Shown here: positions 43,083 through 52,045 of the stretch, one piece after another | How the letters are laid out: each line of letters opens with the position of its first letter | Numbering within the stretch: the first letter of the stretch is position 1 | Source: Pikeienuella litoralis | GTDB lineage: Bacteria > Pseudomonadota > Alphaproteobacteria > Rhodobacterales > Rhodobacteraceae | DNA: 64,000 bases | Direction: 5' to 3' | Assembly (NCBI RefSeq): GCF_037646705.1 | Contig: NZ_JBBHER010000004.1 | Coordinates: 1 to 64,000 of the forward strand | Made by a program: the position numbers and the translations under genes | Notes under the pieces: model-generated | Seen by the model: only the letters and a program-made list of their open reading frames with translations | What the model was told of the DNA's origin: nothing | Database searches by the model: none

Positions 43083-44270
43083 TTGAACACACCTAACCCA
43101 CGCCCCGGCGCGCCCGCTTCCGGCGGTCTGTCGCATCTCGGACGCATGATCGCGGTCGCCAGCGGCAAGGGCGGCGTCGGCAAATCCACCGTCACCGCAA
43201 ATCTGGCGGTGATGCTGGCGCGGCGCGGGCTCCGCGTCGGGCTGGTGGACGCCGACCTTTACGGCCCCTCGATCCCCGGCATGCTGGGCATTGCGGTCGA
43301 TCGGCCCCCATCCATGTCGCCCGACGGAAAGGTGACCCCGGCCGAGGCGTACGGGGTCAAGGTCATCTCGATGGGGATGCTGACCGGCGACGACAAACCG
43401 GCGATTCTGCGCGGGCCGATGGTGACGAAATATCTGCGGATGTTCATCACGCAGGTGGACTGGGGCGCGCTCGATATCCTGTTTCTCGACCTGCCGCCGG
43501 GCACCGGCGACACGCAGCTGACGCTGGCGCAGGCGTTCCCGCTCAGCGGCGCCGTCGTGGTCAGCACGCCGCAGGATGTCAGCCTGAAGATCGCGCGGCG
43601 CGGTCTGCGGATGCTGCAGCAGGTGAATGTGCCGATCCTCGGCATCGTCGAGAACATGAGCGGCTTCACCTGCCCGTCATGCGGCGAGGTCACGCATATC
43701 TTCCATCAGGGCGGCGGAAAGAAGATCGCGGAGAGCCTCGGCGCGCCGTTTCTGGGCGCGATCCCGCTTGACCCCGCCATCGTCGACGGCGGCGACAGCG
43801 GCGCGCCGTTGGTCGCCTCGGCCCCGGACAGCCCGGCCGCGCAAGCCTATGCGGCGATCGCGGATATATTGACCGGCGACGTGAAGCCGGCCGGCGGCCT
43901 TCAGGTTCCTTTCGACTGGAACCTTGAGACCGGCGAAGGCCAGCCCGCGCCGGCGCAGGATGGCGCGCCGGATCAGCCGCTTGCGCTCGACTATGACGCG
44001 GCGGGGCTGACGATCCGATGGGCGGACCGGGTCCAGCATATCGATCCGCGCGACCTGCGGCTCGCCTGCCGCTGCGCGGCGTGCCGCGACGAGGTCAGCG
44101 GCGAACAGCTACTCAAGCCCGGGGCCGTGCCGCTGGACGTGGCGCCGACACGGATCTGGAGCGTCGGTAATTACGCGTTCGGCGTCGCCTTCAGCGACGG
44201 GCACCGGTCGGGGATCTACACCTTCCCCGCGCTCCGCGAGATCGAAAGCGCCGAGGTCGAAGATGTCTGA
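43083..44270 (+). CDS. mrp: Mrp/NBP35-type Fe-S carrier ATPase with C-terminal DUF971
   Basis: This is a 395-residue P-loop ATPase of the Mrp/ApbC class. The deviant Walker A is GKGGVGKS at 28-35. The dimer-bridging cluster site is CPSC at 197-200, followed by a typical LPLD-type end. A DUF971 domain (about 305-385) is fused at the C terminus and contributes CRCAAC cysteines at 329-334. The TTG start at 43083 has AGGAG eight to nine bases upstream. The N-terminal DUF59/MIP18 domain of many Mrp proteins is missing. Mrp proteins bind and transfer [4Fe-4S] clusters. The stop overlaps the next gene (TGATG junction), implying close coupling. Confidence 0.88.
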   Translation: MNTPNPRPGAPASGGLSHLGRMIAVASGKGGVGKSTVTANLAVMLARRGLRVGLVDADLYGPSIPGMLGIAVDRPPSMSPDGKVTPAEAYGVKVISMGMLTGDDKPAILRGPMVTKYLRMFITQVDWGALDILFLDLPPGTGDTQLTLAQAFPLSGAVVVSTPQDVSLKIARRGLRMLQQVNVPILGIVENMSGFTCPSCGEVTHIFHQGGGKKIAESLGAPFLGAIPLDPAIVDGGDSGAPLVASAPDSPAAQAYAAIADILTGDVKPAGGLQVPFDWNLETGEGQPAPAQDGAPDQPLALDYDAAGLTIRWADRVQHIDPRDLRLACRCAACRDEVSGEQLLKPGAVPLDVAPTRIWSVGNYAFGVAFSDGHRSGIYTFPALREIESAEVEDV

Positions 44271-45538
44271 TGCCTGACATCGCCCCGCGGCGGCGCATCC
44301 GCGCGCAGGCGTCGCCGCGCGATCCCTCGACCATGCGCTTCATCCTCGACGCGCCGGTTCAGGACGGGTGCTCGGCGCGCTTCGACGGGACGACGCGTGA
44401 CGCGCCTCTGGCGCAGGCGCTCTTCGCGATCGACGGCGTGAAGAAAGCGCAGGTGACCGGCGAGACGATCCTGGTGACGCGCGCGCCGGGCGCCGACTGG
44501 CGCGCGCTCAAGGGTCCGGTCGCCGCGGCGATCCGGCGCGCCCTCGACGGCGACGCCCCGCCGCTCGGCGAGGCGCCGGACGCGGCGAGCGAGGACGACG
44601 ACGCGGCGCTGCTCGAAGCGGTCACGCGGGTGCTCGACGCGCGGGCGAACCCGTCGATCGCCAGCCATGGCGGGAGCATCAGCGCGGAATCGGTCGAGAA
44701 CGGCGTCGTTTATCTCCGCATGTCCGGCGGCTGCCAGGGCTGCTCGGCGTCGGCCGTGACCTTGAGACAGGGGGTCGAGACGATCCTGCGCTCGGAATTG
44801 CCCGCGATCCGGGAGATCGTGGACGTGACCGACCACGCCGGAGGCCAGAATCCCTTCTATGGCGCGGCCCCGGGCCAGAGCGCGCTCATGTCGCGCCCCG
44901 TTCCCGCCGGCGCCGTCCGCTGGGTGGATGGCGAATTGGCGATCGACCCGGAGTATCTCGCGCCCCGGCTCGGGTTGAAACCCGATCAGCTGGCGGTCGC
45001 ATGGGCGCGCGGGGACATCGTCATCACCACCGAGACCAGTCTCGAGCCGACGCCGGGGCGGACGCGGGTGGTCGCGCGGAGCCCGAAACGCGCATGGGCG
45101 GCGGAGATCGCGCCCGACGGCGCGGCGCACGAGATCCCGCCGCCTCGGGCGGCGCCGGCGGCGGAACATGGAGCCAGCCCGCTCACGCGGCGGGTGCGGG
45201 CCTATCTTGAAGCGTTGCCTGAAGATAAATTGCCGATCACCTATGGCCGCCTCGCGCGCGGTCTCGGCATGTATGCGCCGGGATCGATCCGCAAGGTCAC
45301 CGGCGCGCTCGAGGCCACGATGCGCGAAGACGCGGCGGCGGGCCGCGCCTTCATCGCCGCGCGCGTCGGCGGCCGGGGGGGCGGCGGCGTTCCCGGAAAG
45401 GGGTTTTTCGAACTCGCGCGCGCCCTCGGCCGCGGCCCGAGGCCAGGCGAGAGCGAGGCCGCGTTCCAGCGCCGGCAGATGCTGGAGAGCTTCGAGGCCG
45501 GGCGGAGCGGTGGAGGCGCGGCGAACGCGAAGCCGTGA
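44270..45538 (+). CDS. Nfu/NifU-C Fe-S scaffold fused to DUF6522-like and C-terminal winged-helix-like domains
   Basis: The protein has 422 residues and at least four parts. Residues 19-105 resemble Nfu-N (TMRFILDAPV, then a FAIDGVKKAQVTGETILVT strand). Residues 112-190 are a NifU C-terminal domain with the cluster cysteines C155 and C158 in GGCQGCSAS. Residues 215-290 repeat the DUF6522 pattern (LAIDPEYLAPRLGLKPDQL, GDIVITTE, SPKRAWAAEIAPDG). Residues 303-390 look like a small helical or winged-helix domain (ITYGRLARGLGM, GALEATMREDAAAGRAFIA). The first half supports Fe-S cluster binding. The start overlaps the mrp stop. I know no described protein with this domain order. Confidence 0.8.
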   Translation: MPDIAPRRRIRAQASPRDPSTMRFILDAPVQDGCSARFDGTTRDAPLAQALFAIDGVKKAQVTGETILVTRAPGADWRALKGPVAAAIRRALDGDAPPLGEAPDAASEDDDAALLEAVTRVLDARANPSIASHGGSISAESVENGVVYLRMSGGCQGCSASAVTLRQGVETILRSELPAIREIVDVTDHAGGQNPFYGAAPGQSALMSRPVPAGAVRWVDGELAIDPEYLAPRLGLKPDQLAVAWARGDIVITTETSLEPTPGRTRVVARSPKRAWAAEIAPDGAAHEIPPPRAAPAAEHGASPLTRRVRAYLEALPEDKLPITYGRLARGLGMYAPGSIRKVTGALEATMREDAAAGRAFIAARVGGRGGGGVPGKGFFELARALGRGPRPGESEAAFQRRQMLESFEAGRSGGGAANAKP

Positions 45539-45593
45539 GGCCTTGCCACATCCGGCCTTCGATCCTATGCCGCTCGACAGGTGGAGGCGGACG

Positions 45594-46313
45594 ATGGCGG
45601 ATACGCGTGACGACAGGCTGAGGGCCGGGAAGACGGCCGCATGGGTGGCCGAACTCCGGATCGGCGCCCCGGCGCCGCTCGGCCCCCAAGGCGCCCCGAG
45701 CAGCATCCGCCGCAAGCGGGTGGAGGGGCGCGTGAAGGCCCTGCCGCTCGGCCTCGTCGGGGACCGTGTGGGCGACCCGGTCCATCATGGCGGGCTCGAC
45801 AAGGCGATTCACGCCTATTCTCTGGCGCATTATCCGATCTGGAAGCGCGAGTTTCCAGAATCCGCCGCGCATTTCGTCCCGGGCGCCTTTGGCGAGAATC
45901 TCGCGGTCGAGGGATTGACCGAGCGCGACCTTTGCATCGGGGATGTCTTCACCCTCGGCTCGGCCCGCTTGCAGGTCAGTCAGGCGCGCCAGCCCTGCTG
46001 GAAGCTCAACATCCGGTTCGAGCGGCGCGACATGTCGCGTCAGGTGCAGGACAGCGGCCGAACGGGATGGTATTTCCGGGTGCTGGAGCCGGGCGAGATC
46101 GGGGCCGGGGATGCGTTCGCGCGGATCGCCCGCCCGAATCCGTCCTGGCCGCTGGACCGCGTCTGGCGGTTTCTCTACCGCGAACGGCCGGAGACGGAGG
46201 CGATCGAGGAGTTTCGCGCCCTTGAGGGCCTCTCCGCCTCATGGCGCGCGCTCGCCGAGAAGCGGCTGAAGACCCGAACGCTCGAAGACTGGTCCCGCCG
46301 CCTCGACGGCTAG
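45594..46313 (+). CDS. MOSC domain protein, YiiM type
   Basis: This gene encodes 239 residues from ATG 45594, which has GGAGG six bases upstream; ATG 45567 is an alternative. The MOSC pattern is clear: DPVHHGGLDKAIHAYSLAHY, GAFGENLAVEGL and the conserved cysteine C135 in SQARQPCWKLNIRF. A C-terminal helical 3-alpha region follows. YiiM proteins use molybdenum cofactor to reduce N-hydroxylated bases; MOSC domains in general handle sulfur or Moco. It is 55 bp downstream of the Nfu fusion on the same strand, which may link it to that Fe-S operon. Confidence 0.82.
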   Translation: MADTRDDRLRAGKTAAWVAELRIGAPAPLGPQGAPSSIRRKRVEGRVKALPLGLVGDRVGDPVHHGGLDKAIHAYSLAHYPIWKREFPESAAHFVPGAFGENLAVEGLTERDLCIGDVFTLGSARLQVSQARQPCWKLNIRFERRDMSRQVQDSGRTGWYFRVLEPGEIGAGDAFARIARPNPSWPLDRVWRFLYRERPETEAIEEFRALEGLSASWRALAEKRLKTRTLEDWSRRLDG

Positions 46314-46397
46314 ACGAGGCTTCTGCGCATCGAGGCGGATGGCGGCGCGCCCATGAGGCGCGCATCCCGCGCGCGGCGCATTCCCGGCGGGCATGAG

Positions 46398-46420
46398 GGG
46401 GCGGCGGCCGGCGCCGCCCC
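46398..46420. terminator. Hairpin between convergent MOSC and gdhA genes
   Basis: GGGGCGGCG at 46398-46406 and CGCCGCCCC at 46412-46420 form a 9-bp stem with a five-base loop. It sits between converging genes but lacks a T-run on either side, so terminator function is uncertain. Confidence 0.35.
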
Positions 46421-46431
46421 ATCGGCGCCGA

Positions 46432-47784
46432 TCAGATCACGCCCATGGCGCGCATCGCTTCGGCCACGCGAACGAATCCGGTGATGTTCGCGCCCAGCAC
46501 ATAGTCGCCCGGCGCGCCGTATTTCTCCGCGGTCTCCGCGCAGGAATCATGGATGTTGCGCATGATTTCGGCCAGGCGCTCTTCGGTCTTGGCGAACGAC
46601 CAGCTGTCACGGCTGGCGTTTTGCTGCATCTCCAGCGCGGACGTGGCGACGCCGCCGGCGTTCGCCGCCTTGCCGGGGGCGAACAACACGCCCGCTTTCT
46701 GGAAAATCTGAACCGCTTCGGGCGTGCAGGGCATGTTGGCGCCTTCGCCGACCGCCTTCACGCCATTGCGGACCAGCTTCGCGGCGTCGTCGCCGTTGAG
46801 CTCATTCTGGGTCGCGGACGGCATCGCCACATCGCAGGGCACATCCCAGATCGAGCCGCCCTTGACATAACGGCACCCGGCGCCCTTGAGCCGCGCATAT
46901 TCGGAGATACGCCCGCGGCGCACCTCCTTGATCTCCTTCAGGAGATCGAGGTCGAAGCCGGTTTCGTCCACGACGTAGCCGTCCGAATCCGAACAGGCGA
47001 GGACCTTGCCGCCGAAGGCCATGATCTTCTCCATCGCGTAGATCGCGACATTTCCGGACCCGGAGATCACGCAGCGCTGGCCGTCAAAGGCGCCGTTGCG
47101 GGTCTCCAGCATGCGCTGCATGAAATAGGCGCTGCCAAACCCGGTCGCCTCGGTGCGCGCCCGCGAGCCGCCATAGGACAGGCCCTTGCCGGTCAGCACG
47201 CCGGCCTCATAGCGGTTGGTCAGCCGCTTATACATGCCGAACATGTAGCCGATCTCATGGCTTCCGACGCCGATATCGCCCGCCGGCACGTCGATATACT
47301 CGCCGATATGGCGATAAAGTTCGATCATGAACGATTGACAGAAGCGCATGATCTCACGATCCGAGCGCCCCTTCGGGTTGAAGTCCGCTCCCCCCTTGCC
47401 GCCGCCGATCGGCAGGCCCGTCAACGCGTTCTTGAAGATCTGCTCGAAGCCGAGAAACTTGATGATGCCGACATTGACCGAGGGGTGAAACCGGGTGCCG
47501 CCCTTGTAGGGGCCGAGCGCCGAGTTGAACTGAACGCGGAACCCGCGATTGATCTGAACCTGTCCGGAATCGTCGATCCACGGCACGCGGAAGATGATCT
47601 GCCGCTCCGGCTCGCAGATCCGCTCGATGAGTGAATCCTCGGCGTATTCCGGGTGTTTCGAAATCACCCGCCCCAAGCTCCCAAGAACTTCATGTACGGC
47701 CTGGTGGAATTCCTGCTCACCCGCGTTTCGATGCAGAACCGTCCTCAGGATCGGTTGCAGTTTTTCATCAATCGCGTTCATCAT
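46432..47784 (-). CDS. gdhA: NADP-specific glutamate dehydrogenase
   Basis: This 450-residue enzyme makes glutamate from 2-oxoglutarate, ammonia and NADPH. The hexameric GdhA pattern is present: GYRVQ-equivalent GFRVQFNSALGPYKGGTRFH, KFLGFEQIFKNALTGLPIGGGKGG with the catalytic lysine region, VPAGDIGVGSHEIGYMFGMYK, and the nucleotide motif ISGSGNVAIYAMEK. Length and pattern match the small bacterial NADP form. Start codons at 47784 and 47781 are adjacent. With glnA and glnB at 58 kb, it gives the window both ammonia-assimilation routes. Confidence 0.94.
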   Translation of the reverse strand: MMNAIDEKLQPILRTVLHRNAGEQEFHQAVHEVLGSLGRVISKHPEYAEDSLIERICEPERQIIFRVPWIDDSGQVQINRGFRVQFNSALGPYKGGTRFHPSVNVGIIKFLGFEQIFKNALTGLPIGGGKGGADFNPKGRSDREIMRFCQSFMIELYRHIGEYIDVPAGDIGVGSHEIGYMFGMYKRLTNRYEAGVLTGKGLSYGGSRARTEATGFGSAYFMQRMLETRNGAFDGQRCVISGSGNVAIYAMEKIMAFGGKVLACSDSDGYVVDETGFDLDLLKEIKEVRRGRISEYARLKGAGCRYVKGGSIWDVPCDVAMPSATQNELNGDDAAKLVRNGVKAVGEGANMPCTPEAVQIFQKAGVLFAPGKAANAGGVATSALEMQQNASRDSWSFAKTEERLAEIMRNIHDSCAETAEKYGAPGDYVLGANITGFVRVAEAMRAMGVI

Positions 47785-48227
47785 TCATCTGTTCCTAACC
47801 TAGTTCCGCATCAATCCGGTCGGCGAAATCCGACTCGTCAAACCGCCATGCACGCCGGATTTAGAGAAATGACGCGGCGAACGCCAGAGTATGCGGCGCC
47901 GCGCGTGTTCCCGCGCGTCGCCGCCGCGAGCCACGACGCCTCGTGGCGAGGACGACCGGAAGGCGCCGTCGCCGAGACCCGCGTTCAGGACGCGCGCGCC
48001 GGATCGATCGGGCGTGGGGAGACCGAAGCGCGTTCGAGAACCAGAAGGGACGAGGCCGGGAAGGGCGCGCCCGCGCCTCCGATCCGGCGCTCGGCGGACG
48101 GCCGCAGGCGGGATTAAGGATCTGGTTCGCCGTTCAACCGGCGTCGCCGGACGACGTCGAGGCCCATGCCGCCGCGCGATGCGATCCTCGCCGTTCGCGC
48201 TTCGGCCGCAAGCCGATGTTCAGAGGA
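47785..48227. other. 443 bp gene-free region upstream of gdhA
   Basis: This is the longest stretch without a gene. The first 60 bp next to gdhA are AT-richer and should hold its promoter. The rest is GC-rich. Open frames here translate to Arg/Pro/Ala-rich sequence without family patterns, so I call no gene. No RNA gene or repeat was recognised. Confidence 0.5.
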
Positions 48228-48878
48228 TCACTCCGCGACTTCGGCGGAAGACTCGTCGGTTTCCTTGGTCGCGGGCTTCGCCGCTTTCGCGCGCGGGCGG
48301 CGCGGGCGGCGTTCCGCCGTCTTCGGTTTGTTTTCCGGCGTCTCGACAATCTCAGAGGCGCCTTCCGCGGCGTCGATCGCCGCGAGCCCGTCGGCGGCGG
48401 GCTGCTCCTCGGGCGCAGCCGGCTTCGGCTCCGCGCGATTGTTTGCCTCCGCCGCGCCCCGGCCGGAGCCGCGCCGGCTTCGCTGGCCGCGGCCCTGATC
48501 GCGGCCGCTGTCGCCGTCGGACTCGTCGTCATCCGACGCGGCGGCGCGTTGATCGCCGGAGTCGTCGTCGCGATCGTCCTGCTCGCCGCTCGGCTGCTGG
48601 TTCTGGTCGCGCCGATCCTGGTTCGCGGCTTCCTGCATCGCGATCAGGATGCGCACGTAATGCTCCGCATGCTGAAGGAAGTTCTCCGCGGTCACGCGGT
48701 CTCCCGAAAGCTGCGCGTCCCGGGCGAGAGAAAGATACTTGTCGATGACCTGTTGCGGCGTGCCGCGAACCTTACCTTCAGGCCCCGCGCTTTCGTACAC
48801 ACGGTTCGGCGAGTGTCCCGCGCCTCTGTTGCGATTGTTTTTCCCGCGCGAGCGCCCGGATTTCTGAGAAGGTCTCAT
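48228..48878 (-). CDS. DUF4167 domain protein
   Basis: This gene encodes 216 residues from ATG 48878, giving the family-typical basic start MRPSQKSGRSRGKNNRN. The DUF4167 core is at about 25-80: NRVYESAGPEGKVRGTPQQ, then VIDKYLSLARDAQLSGDRV and ENFLQHAEHYVRIL. The rest is a low-complexity tail alternating acidic runs and Arg/Lys/Ala-rich stretches. The basic ends suggest nucleic-acid or ribosome binding; the role is unknown. It lies downstream of prfA and prmC on the same strand, an order common in alphaproteobacteria. Confidence 0.85.
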   Translation of the reverse strand: MRPSQKSGRSRGKNNRNRGAGHSPNRVYESAGPEGKVRGTPQQVIDKYLSLARDAQLSGDRVTAENFLQHAEHYVRILIAMQEAANQDRRDQNQQPSGEQDDRDDDSGDQRAAASDDDESDGDSGRDQGRGQRSRRGSGRGAAEANNRAEPKPAAPEEQPAADGLAAIDAAEGASEIVETPENKPKTAERRPRRPRAKAAKPATKETDESSAEVAE

Positions 48879-49082
48879 TGAATACGTCTCGGTAGGTTTC
48901 ATGTGTTTCGGTAGCGCTCTTCTGGAGCGTACCCCTCCGATCCCGCCGCGATCACCGCCGCCAGACCGTCTATATGTTTCTGGGTCACAGTCGTCCGCCC
49001 ATATGCGCGATCAAGAATATCGATCACGTCGGACAAGGGGAGACTAGCGCCCATGAGCCGCCGCTACAAGCACAAATGGCGC

Positions 49083-49937
49083 TCAGGCGCCGCGTCGATA
49101 TTCGACGCAGCGATCGCGGCCGTCCATATCGCGATGGACGACCGGCGCGGGCCAGCCGGACGCGCCGAAAATCCCGGCGACCGCCGCCGCCTGGGTCGGC
49201 CCGATTTCGAAGAGCGCGCGCCCGCCGCGTTCAAGCAGCGAGGCGAGATCGGGCGCGATCCGCCGGTAGACGTCCAGCCCGTCCCCGCCGGGCGTGAGCG
49301 CGAGGCGCGGCTCATGAAGCCGCACTTCGGGGGCGAGCCCGTCCATCTCGGCGGACGCGATATAGGGCGGATTGCACAGAATGAGATCGAACGCGCCGCT
49401 CAGCCCTGCTTGCCAATCGCCGAGCTGAAGGCGCGCCCGATCTTCGACGCCGAGGGCCGCCATGTTCCGCTCAGCCACGTCGAGCGCGGCGCGCGAGGCG
49501 TCGACGCCGAGCCCCGTCGCCCCGCCCCACTCCGCCAGGATCGTCCCGAGGAGGCAGCCGGAGCCCACGCCGAGATCGAGAACGCGCGCCGCCGGGCGCG
49601 CCCCGCCGCCAATATCGAGCGCCGCGGCGATCAGCACCTCCGATTCCGGGCGCGGGTCCAGGACGTCGGCGGTCACCTCGAACCAGCGCCCCCAGAACGC
49701 GCGCCCGCCGCGTATGTGCGAGACCGGAATCCGCCTGGAGCGCCGTTCAAGCGCCGCGTCGTAGCGCGCGGCGACGCCCGGCGCCGCGGCCTCGATCCGC
49801 CGCGCGGAAAGCATCGCGCCATCGAGCCCGGCGGCCCAGCGAAGGAGAAGTTCGGCGTCCCGCGCGGCGCCCTCGATCCCAGCCGCCTCGAGCGCGGCGA
49901 CGCCGCGTTTCAACACTGCGGCGTAAGAATCGCTCAC
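49083..49937 (-). CDS. prmC: Release factor glutamine methyltransferase
   Basis: This is a 284-residue SAM-dependent enzyme that methylates the glutamine of the GGQ motif in RF1 and RF2. An N-terminal helical domain is followed by PVSHIRGGRAFWGRWFEV and RPESEVLI, SAM motif I VLDLGVGSGCLLGTIL, and the hallmark LILCNPPYI. The start overlaps the stop of prfA, its substrate's gene, by four bases. The family's usual RPETE reads RPESE here. Confidence 0.92.
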   Translation of the reverse strand: MSDSYAAVLKRGVAALEAAGIEGAARDAELLLRWAAGLDGAMLSARRIEAAAPGVAARYDAALERRSRRIPVSHIRGGRAFWGRWFEVTADVLDPRPESEVLIAAALDIGGGARPAARVLDLGVGSGCLLGTILAEWGGATGLGVDASRAALDVAERNMAALGVEDRARLQLGDWQAGLSGAFDLILCNPPYIASAEMDGLAPEVRLHEPRLALTPGGDGLDVYRRIAPDLASLLERGGRALFEIGPTQAAAVAGIFGASGWPAPVVHRDMDGRDRCVEYRRGA

Positions 49938-50989
49938 GGCTCCATCGCCCCGAGCCGCGCGGCCTCGTCCGCCGCCGACAGCGCCTCGACGATCTCATCG
50001 AGGTCGCCCTGAAGAACCTGATCCAGCCGATAGAGCGTCAGCCCGATCCGGTGGTCGGTCACCCTGCCCTGCGGGAAATTGTAGGTTCGGATCCGCTCCG
50101 ACCGATCGCCGGAGCCCACCTGCCCCTTCCGATCGGCGGCGCGGCTTTGATCCGCGTCCCGCCGCGCCATATCGAAGAGCCGGGCGCGCAGCACCTCCAT
50201 CGCCCGCGCGCGGTTCTGGTGCTGCGACTTCTCCGAGCTGGTCACCACCAGGCCGGTCGGCAGATGGGTGATCCTGACGGCGCTGTCCGTCGTGTTCACA
50301 TGCTGCCCGCCCGCGCCCGAGGCGCGCATCGTGTCGATGCGAATATCGGACTCGGCGATGGAGACGTCGATCTCCGCCGCTTCCGGCAGCACCGCGACCG
50401 TGGCCGCGGAGGTGTGAATGCGCCCGCCGCTTTCCGTCTCCGGCACGCGCTGGACGCGGTGCACCCCGCTTTCATATTTCAACGCCGCGAACACGCCCGC
50501 GCCCCGGATCGCCGCGACCAGCTCCTTCACGCCGCCAAGCTCGGTCAGGCTCTCATCCAGAATCTCGGTTTTCCAGCCGCGCGACTCGGCGAAGCGCGCA
50601 TACATCCGCCAGAGCACGGCCGCGAAAAGAGCCGCCTCTTCGCCCCCGGTCCCGGGCCGGATCTCGATGATCGCCGGGCGCGCGTCGGCGGCGTCCTTCG
50701 GGATCAGCGCCCGGCGCATCCGCGCCTCCATCGCCGGCAGGGCCGCGTCGAGCGCCTCGATCTCCTCGCGCGCCAGCGCCGCCATCTCCGCGTCGGAGAG
50801 CAGCGCCTCGGCGGCCGCCCGTTCATCGAGCAGGCGCAGATAGTCCGCCGCCTCCTCCGCCACCGGCTTCAGGTCGGCGTATTCCTTCGACAGCGCCGCC
50901 AATTCGTCCGGCGCGCTCGTCTCCGAGAGCTTCGCCTCCAGATAGCCGAGCCGTTGAACGATCTGACTGATTTTATCGCGCGGGATCAT
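49934..50989 (-). CDS. prfA: Peptide chain release factor 1
   Basis: This 351-residue protein recognises UAA and UAG stop codons. The GGQ peptidyl-hydrolysis motif is in RASGAGGQHVNTTDSAVRI. Nearby are EIRPGTGGEEAALFAAVLW and GVHRVQRVPETESGGRIHTS, as in other RF1 proteins. The C terminus contains SGDRSERIRTYNFPQGRVTD. It is the first gene of a prfA-prmC unit. Confidence 0.95.
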   Translation of the reverse strand: MIPRDKISQIVQRLGYLEAKLSETSAPDELAALSKEYADLKPVAEEAADYLRLLDERAAAEALLSDAEMAALAREEIEALDAALPAMEARMRRALIPKDAADARPAIIEIRPGTGGEEAALFAAVLWRMYARFAESRGWKTEILDESLTELGGVKELVAAIRGAGVFAALKYESGVHRVQRVPETESGGRIHTSAATVAVLPEAAEIDVSIAESDIRIDTMRASGAGGQHVNTTDSAVRITHLPTGLVVTSSEKSQHQNRARAMEVLRARLFDMARRDADQSRAADRKGQVGSGDRSERIRTYNFPQGRVTDHRIGLTLYRLDQVLQGDLDEIVEALSAADEAARLGAMEP

Positions 50990-51019
50990 CGGGTCTCTTC
51001 ACCCCCAGCGGACGAGCGG

Positions 51020-51925
51020 TCAAGAGCGCGCGCCGAGGAAGACATCGGCGTGGTCCGGAAAGTAGCGCCGGGCGAGCGCATCGTTCTCGGCCGCGTAGGC
51101 GTTCGCGATCTCGTCGAGACGCGGATCGGAGGGGCGAAAGCCCCCATGCCGGTCGGACGGAAACCGCCGCGTCAGCCAGGCGTTCAACTCGGAGCGCCCG
51201 GTCTTTCGCCGCGACAGCCGGTTGAAGAGTCGCGACGCCGAAACCGCCAGATGCGACGCGGACACATTCGCCGCCCGCACCTCGCCGAGATCCAGATCGT
51301 CGAGCGAGAGGCCGGCGGCGGCGAAGAAGGCCCGCACATAGCTTACGGCGCTCTCGGCCTTGACGATCTCGAACGGCAGGAGCGCGACCCGCCCCGCGCC
51401 GAGGCGCGCTTCGAACGCCGACGCGACGCCGGACCAGGACAGGCGCTCCGCGTCCACCGCCTCGTCCAGCCAGCGGCTGAAGCCGCGCGCCTCCCGGTGC
51501 AGCTTGACCCGATGCGTGTAGCTCGACACCAGGAAACCGCGCTGCTGACGGATGGTGAGGATCACGCTTATATCGTCGAATGGGAGCGAGCCGATCACCT
51601 CCGCGCTCACCCCCGCGCGCTCCAGCCCGGAGGGCTCCGGCTCGCCGCCAAGCAGGAAACCGCTGCAGAACCCCTCTTCCGAGACAAGAACGATATCCGC
51701 GTCCGCCGTTTCCGCCGCGAAGGCGTCCAACGCCGCGCGGCTGAGCGGCGGGCCGCCGCGGGTCGCGCTCCGGCACGCGCGCATCATCGGCGCGCGGCGA
51801 AAATTGGCGGGCGTGTAGACGGCGACGCCCCGCCGCAGAAGCGCCTCGCGGTGCGCATGAAGGAACCGTTGAAGGGTCGATGTGCCGGTTTTCGGCGCGC
51901 CCGGATGTATGATCAGTCGGGGCAT
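51020..51925 (-). CDS. Sulfotransferase-like protein
   Basis: This gene encodes 301 residues. The N terminus MPRLIIHPGAPKTGTSTLQR holds a P-loop-like PAPS-binding motif (PKTGTST, about 11-17). A later ISVILTIRQQRGFLVSSYTH resembles the 3'-phosphate-binding segment with an arginine and a serine. Sulfotransferase-like proteins of this type modify cell-surface glycans or lipids. ATG 51925 is chosen because it places the P-loop at the normal position. It is a single gene 30 bp downstream of prfA's start region, on the same strand. Confidence 0.72.
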   Translation of the reverse strand: MPRLIIHPGAPKTGTSTLQRFLHAHREALLRRGVAVYTPANFRRAPMMRACRSATRGGPPLSRAALDAFAAETADADIVLVSEEGFCSGFLLGGEPEPSGLERAGVSAEVIGSLPFDDISVILTIRQQRGFLVSSYTHRVKLHREARGFSRWLDEAVDAERLSWSGVASAFEARLGAGRVALLPFEIVKAESAVSYVRAFFAAAGLSLDDLDLGEVRAANVSASHLAVSASRLFNRLSRRKTGRSELNAWLTRRFPSDRHGGFRPSDPRLDEIANAYAAENDALARRYFPDHADVFLGARS

Positions 51926-52045
51926 CGCCACCCTCGGGAAAGACGGCGCTTGGGTACGAACGCCGCCCCCCGAAGTCAACGCCTCCCCGCGCAAACCGGC
52001 ATGGAAAGAGTATCGCGGAGGGTCCGAATGCGGTAGGATCACGGC

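Noticed and set aside
47891..48748. 285-codon plus-strand frame
   Set aside because: Arg/Pro/Ala-rich translation, overlaps DUF4167 in antisense and has no recognisable domain.
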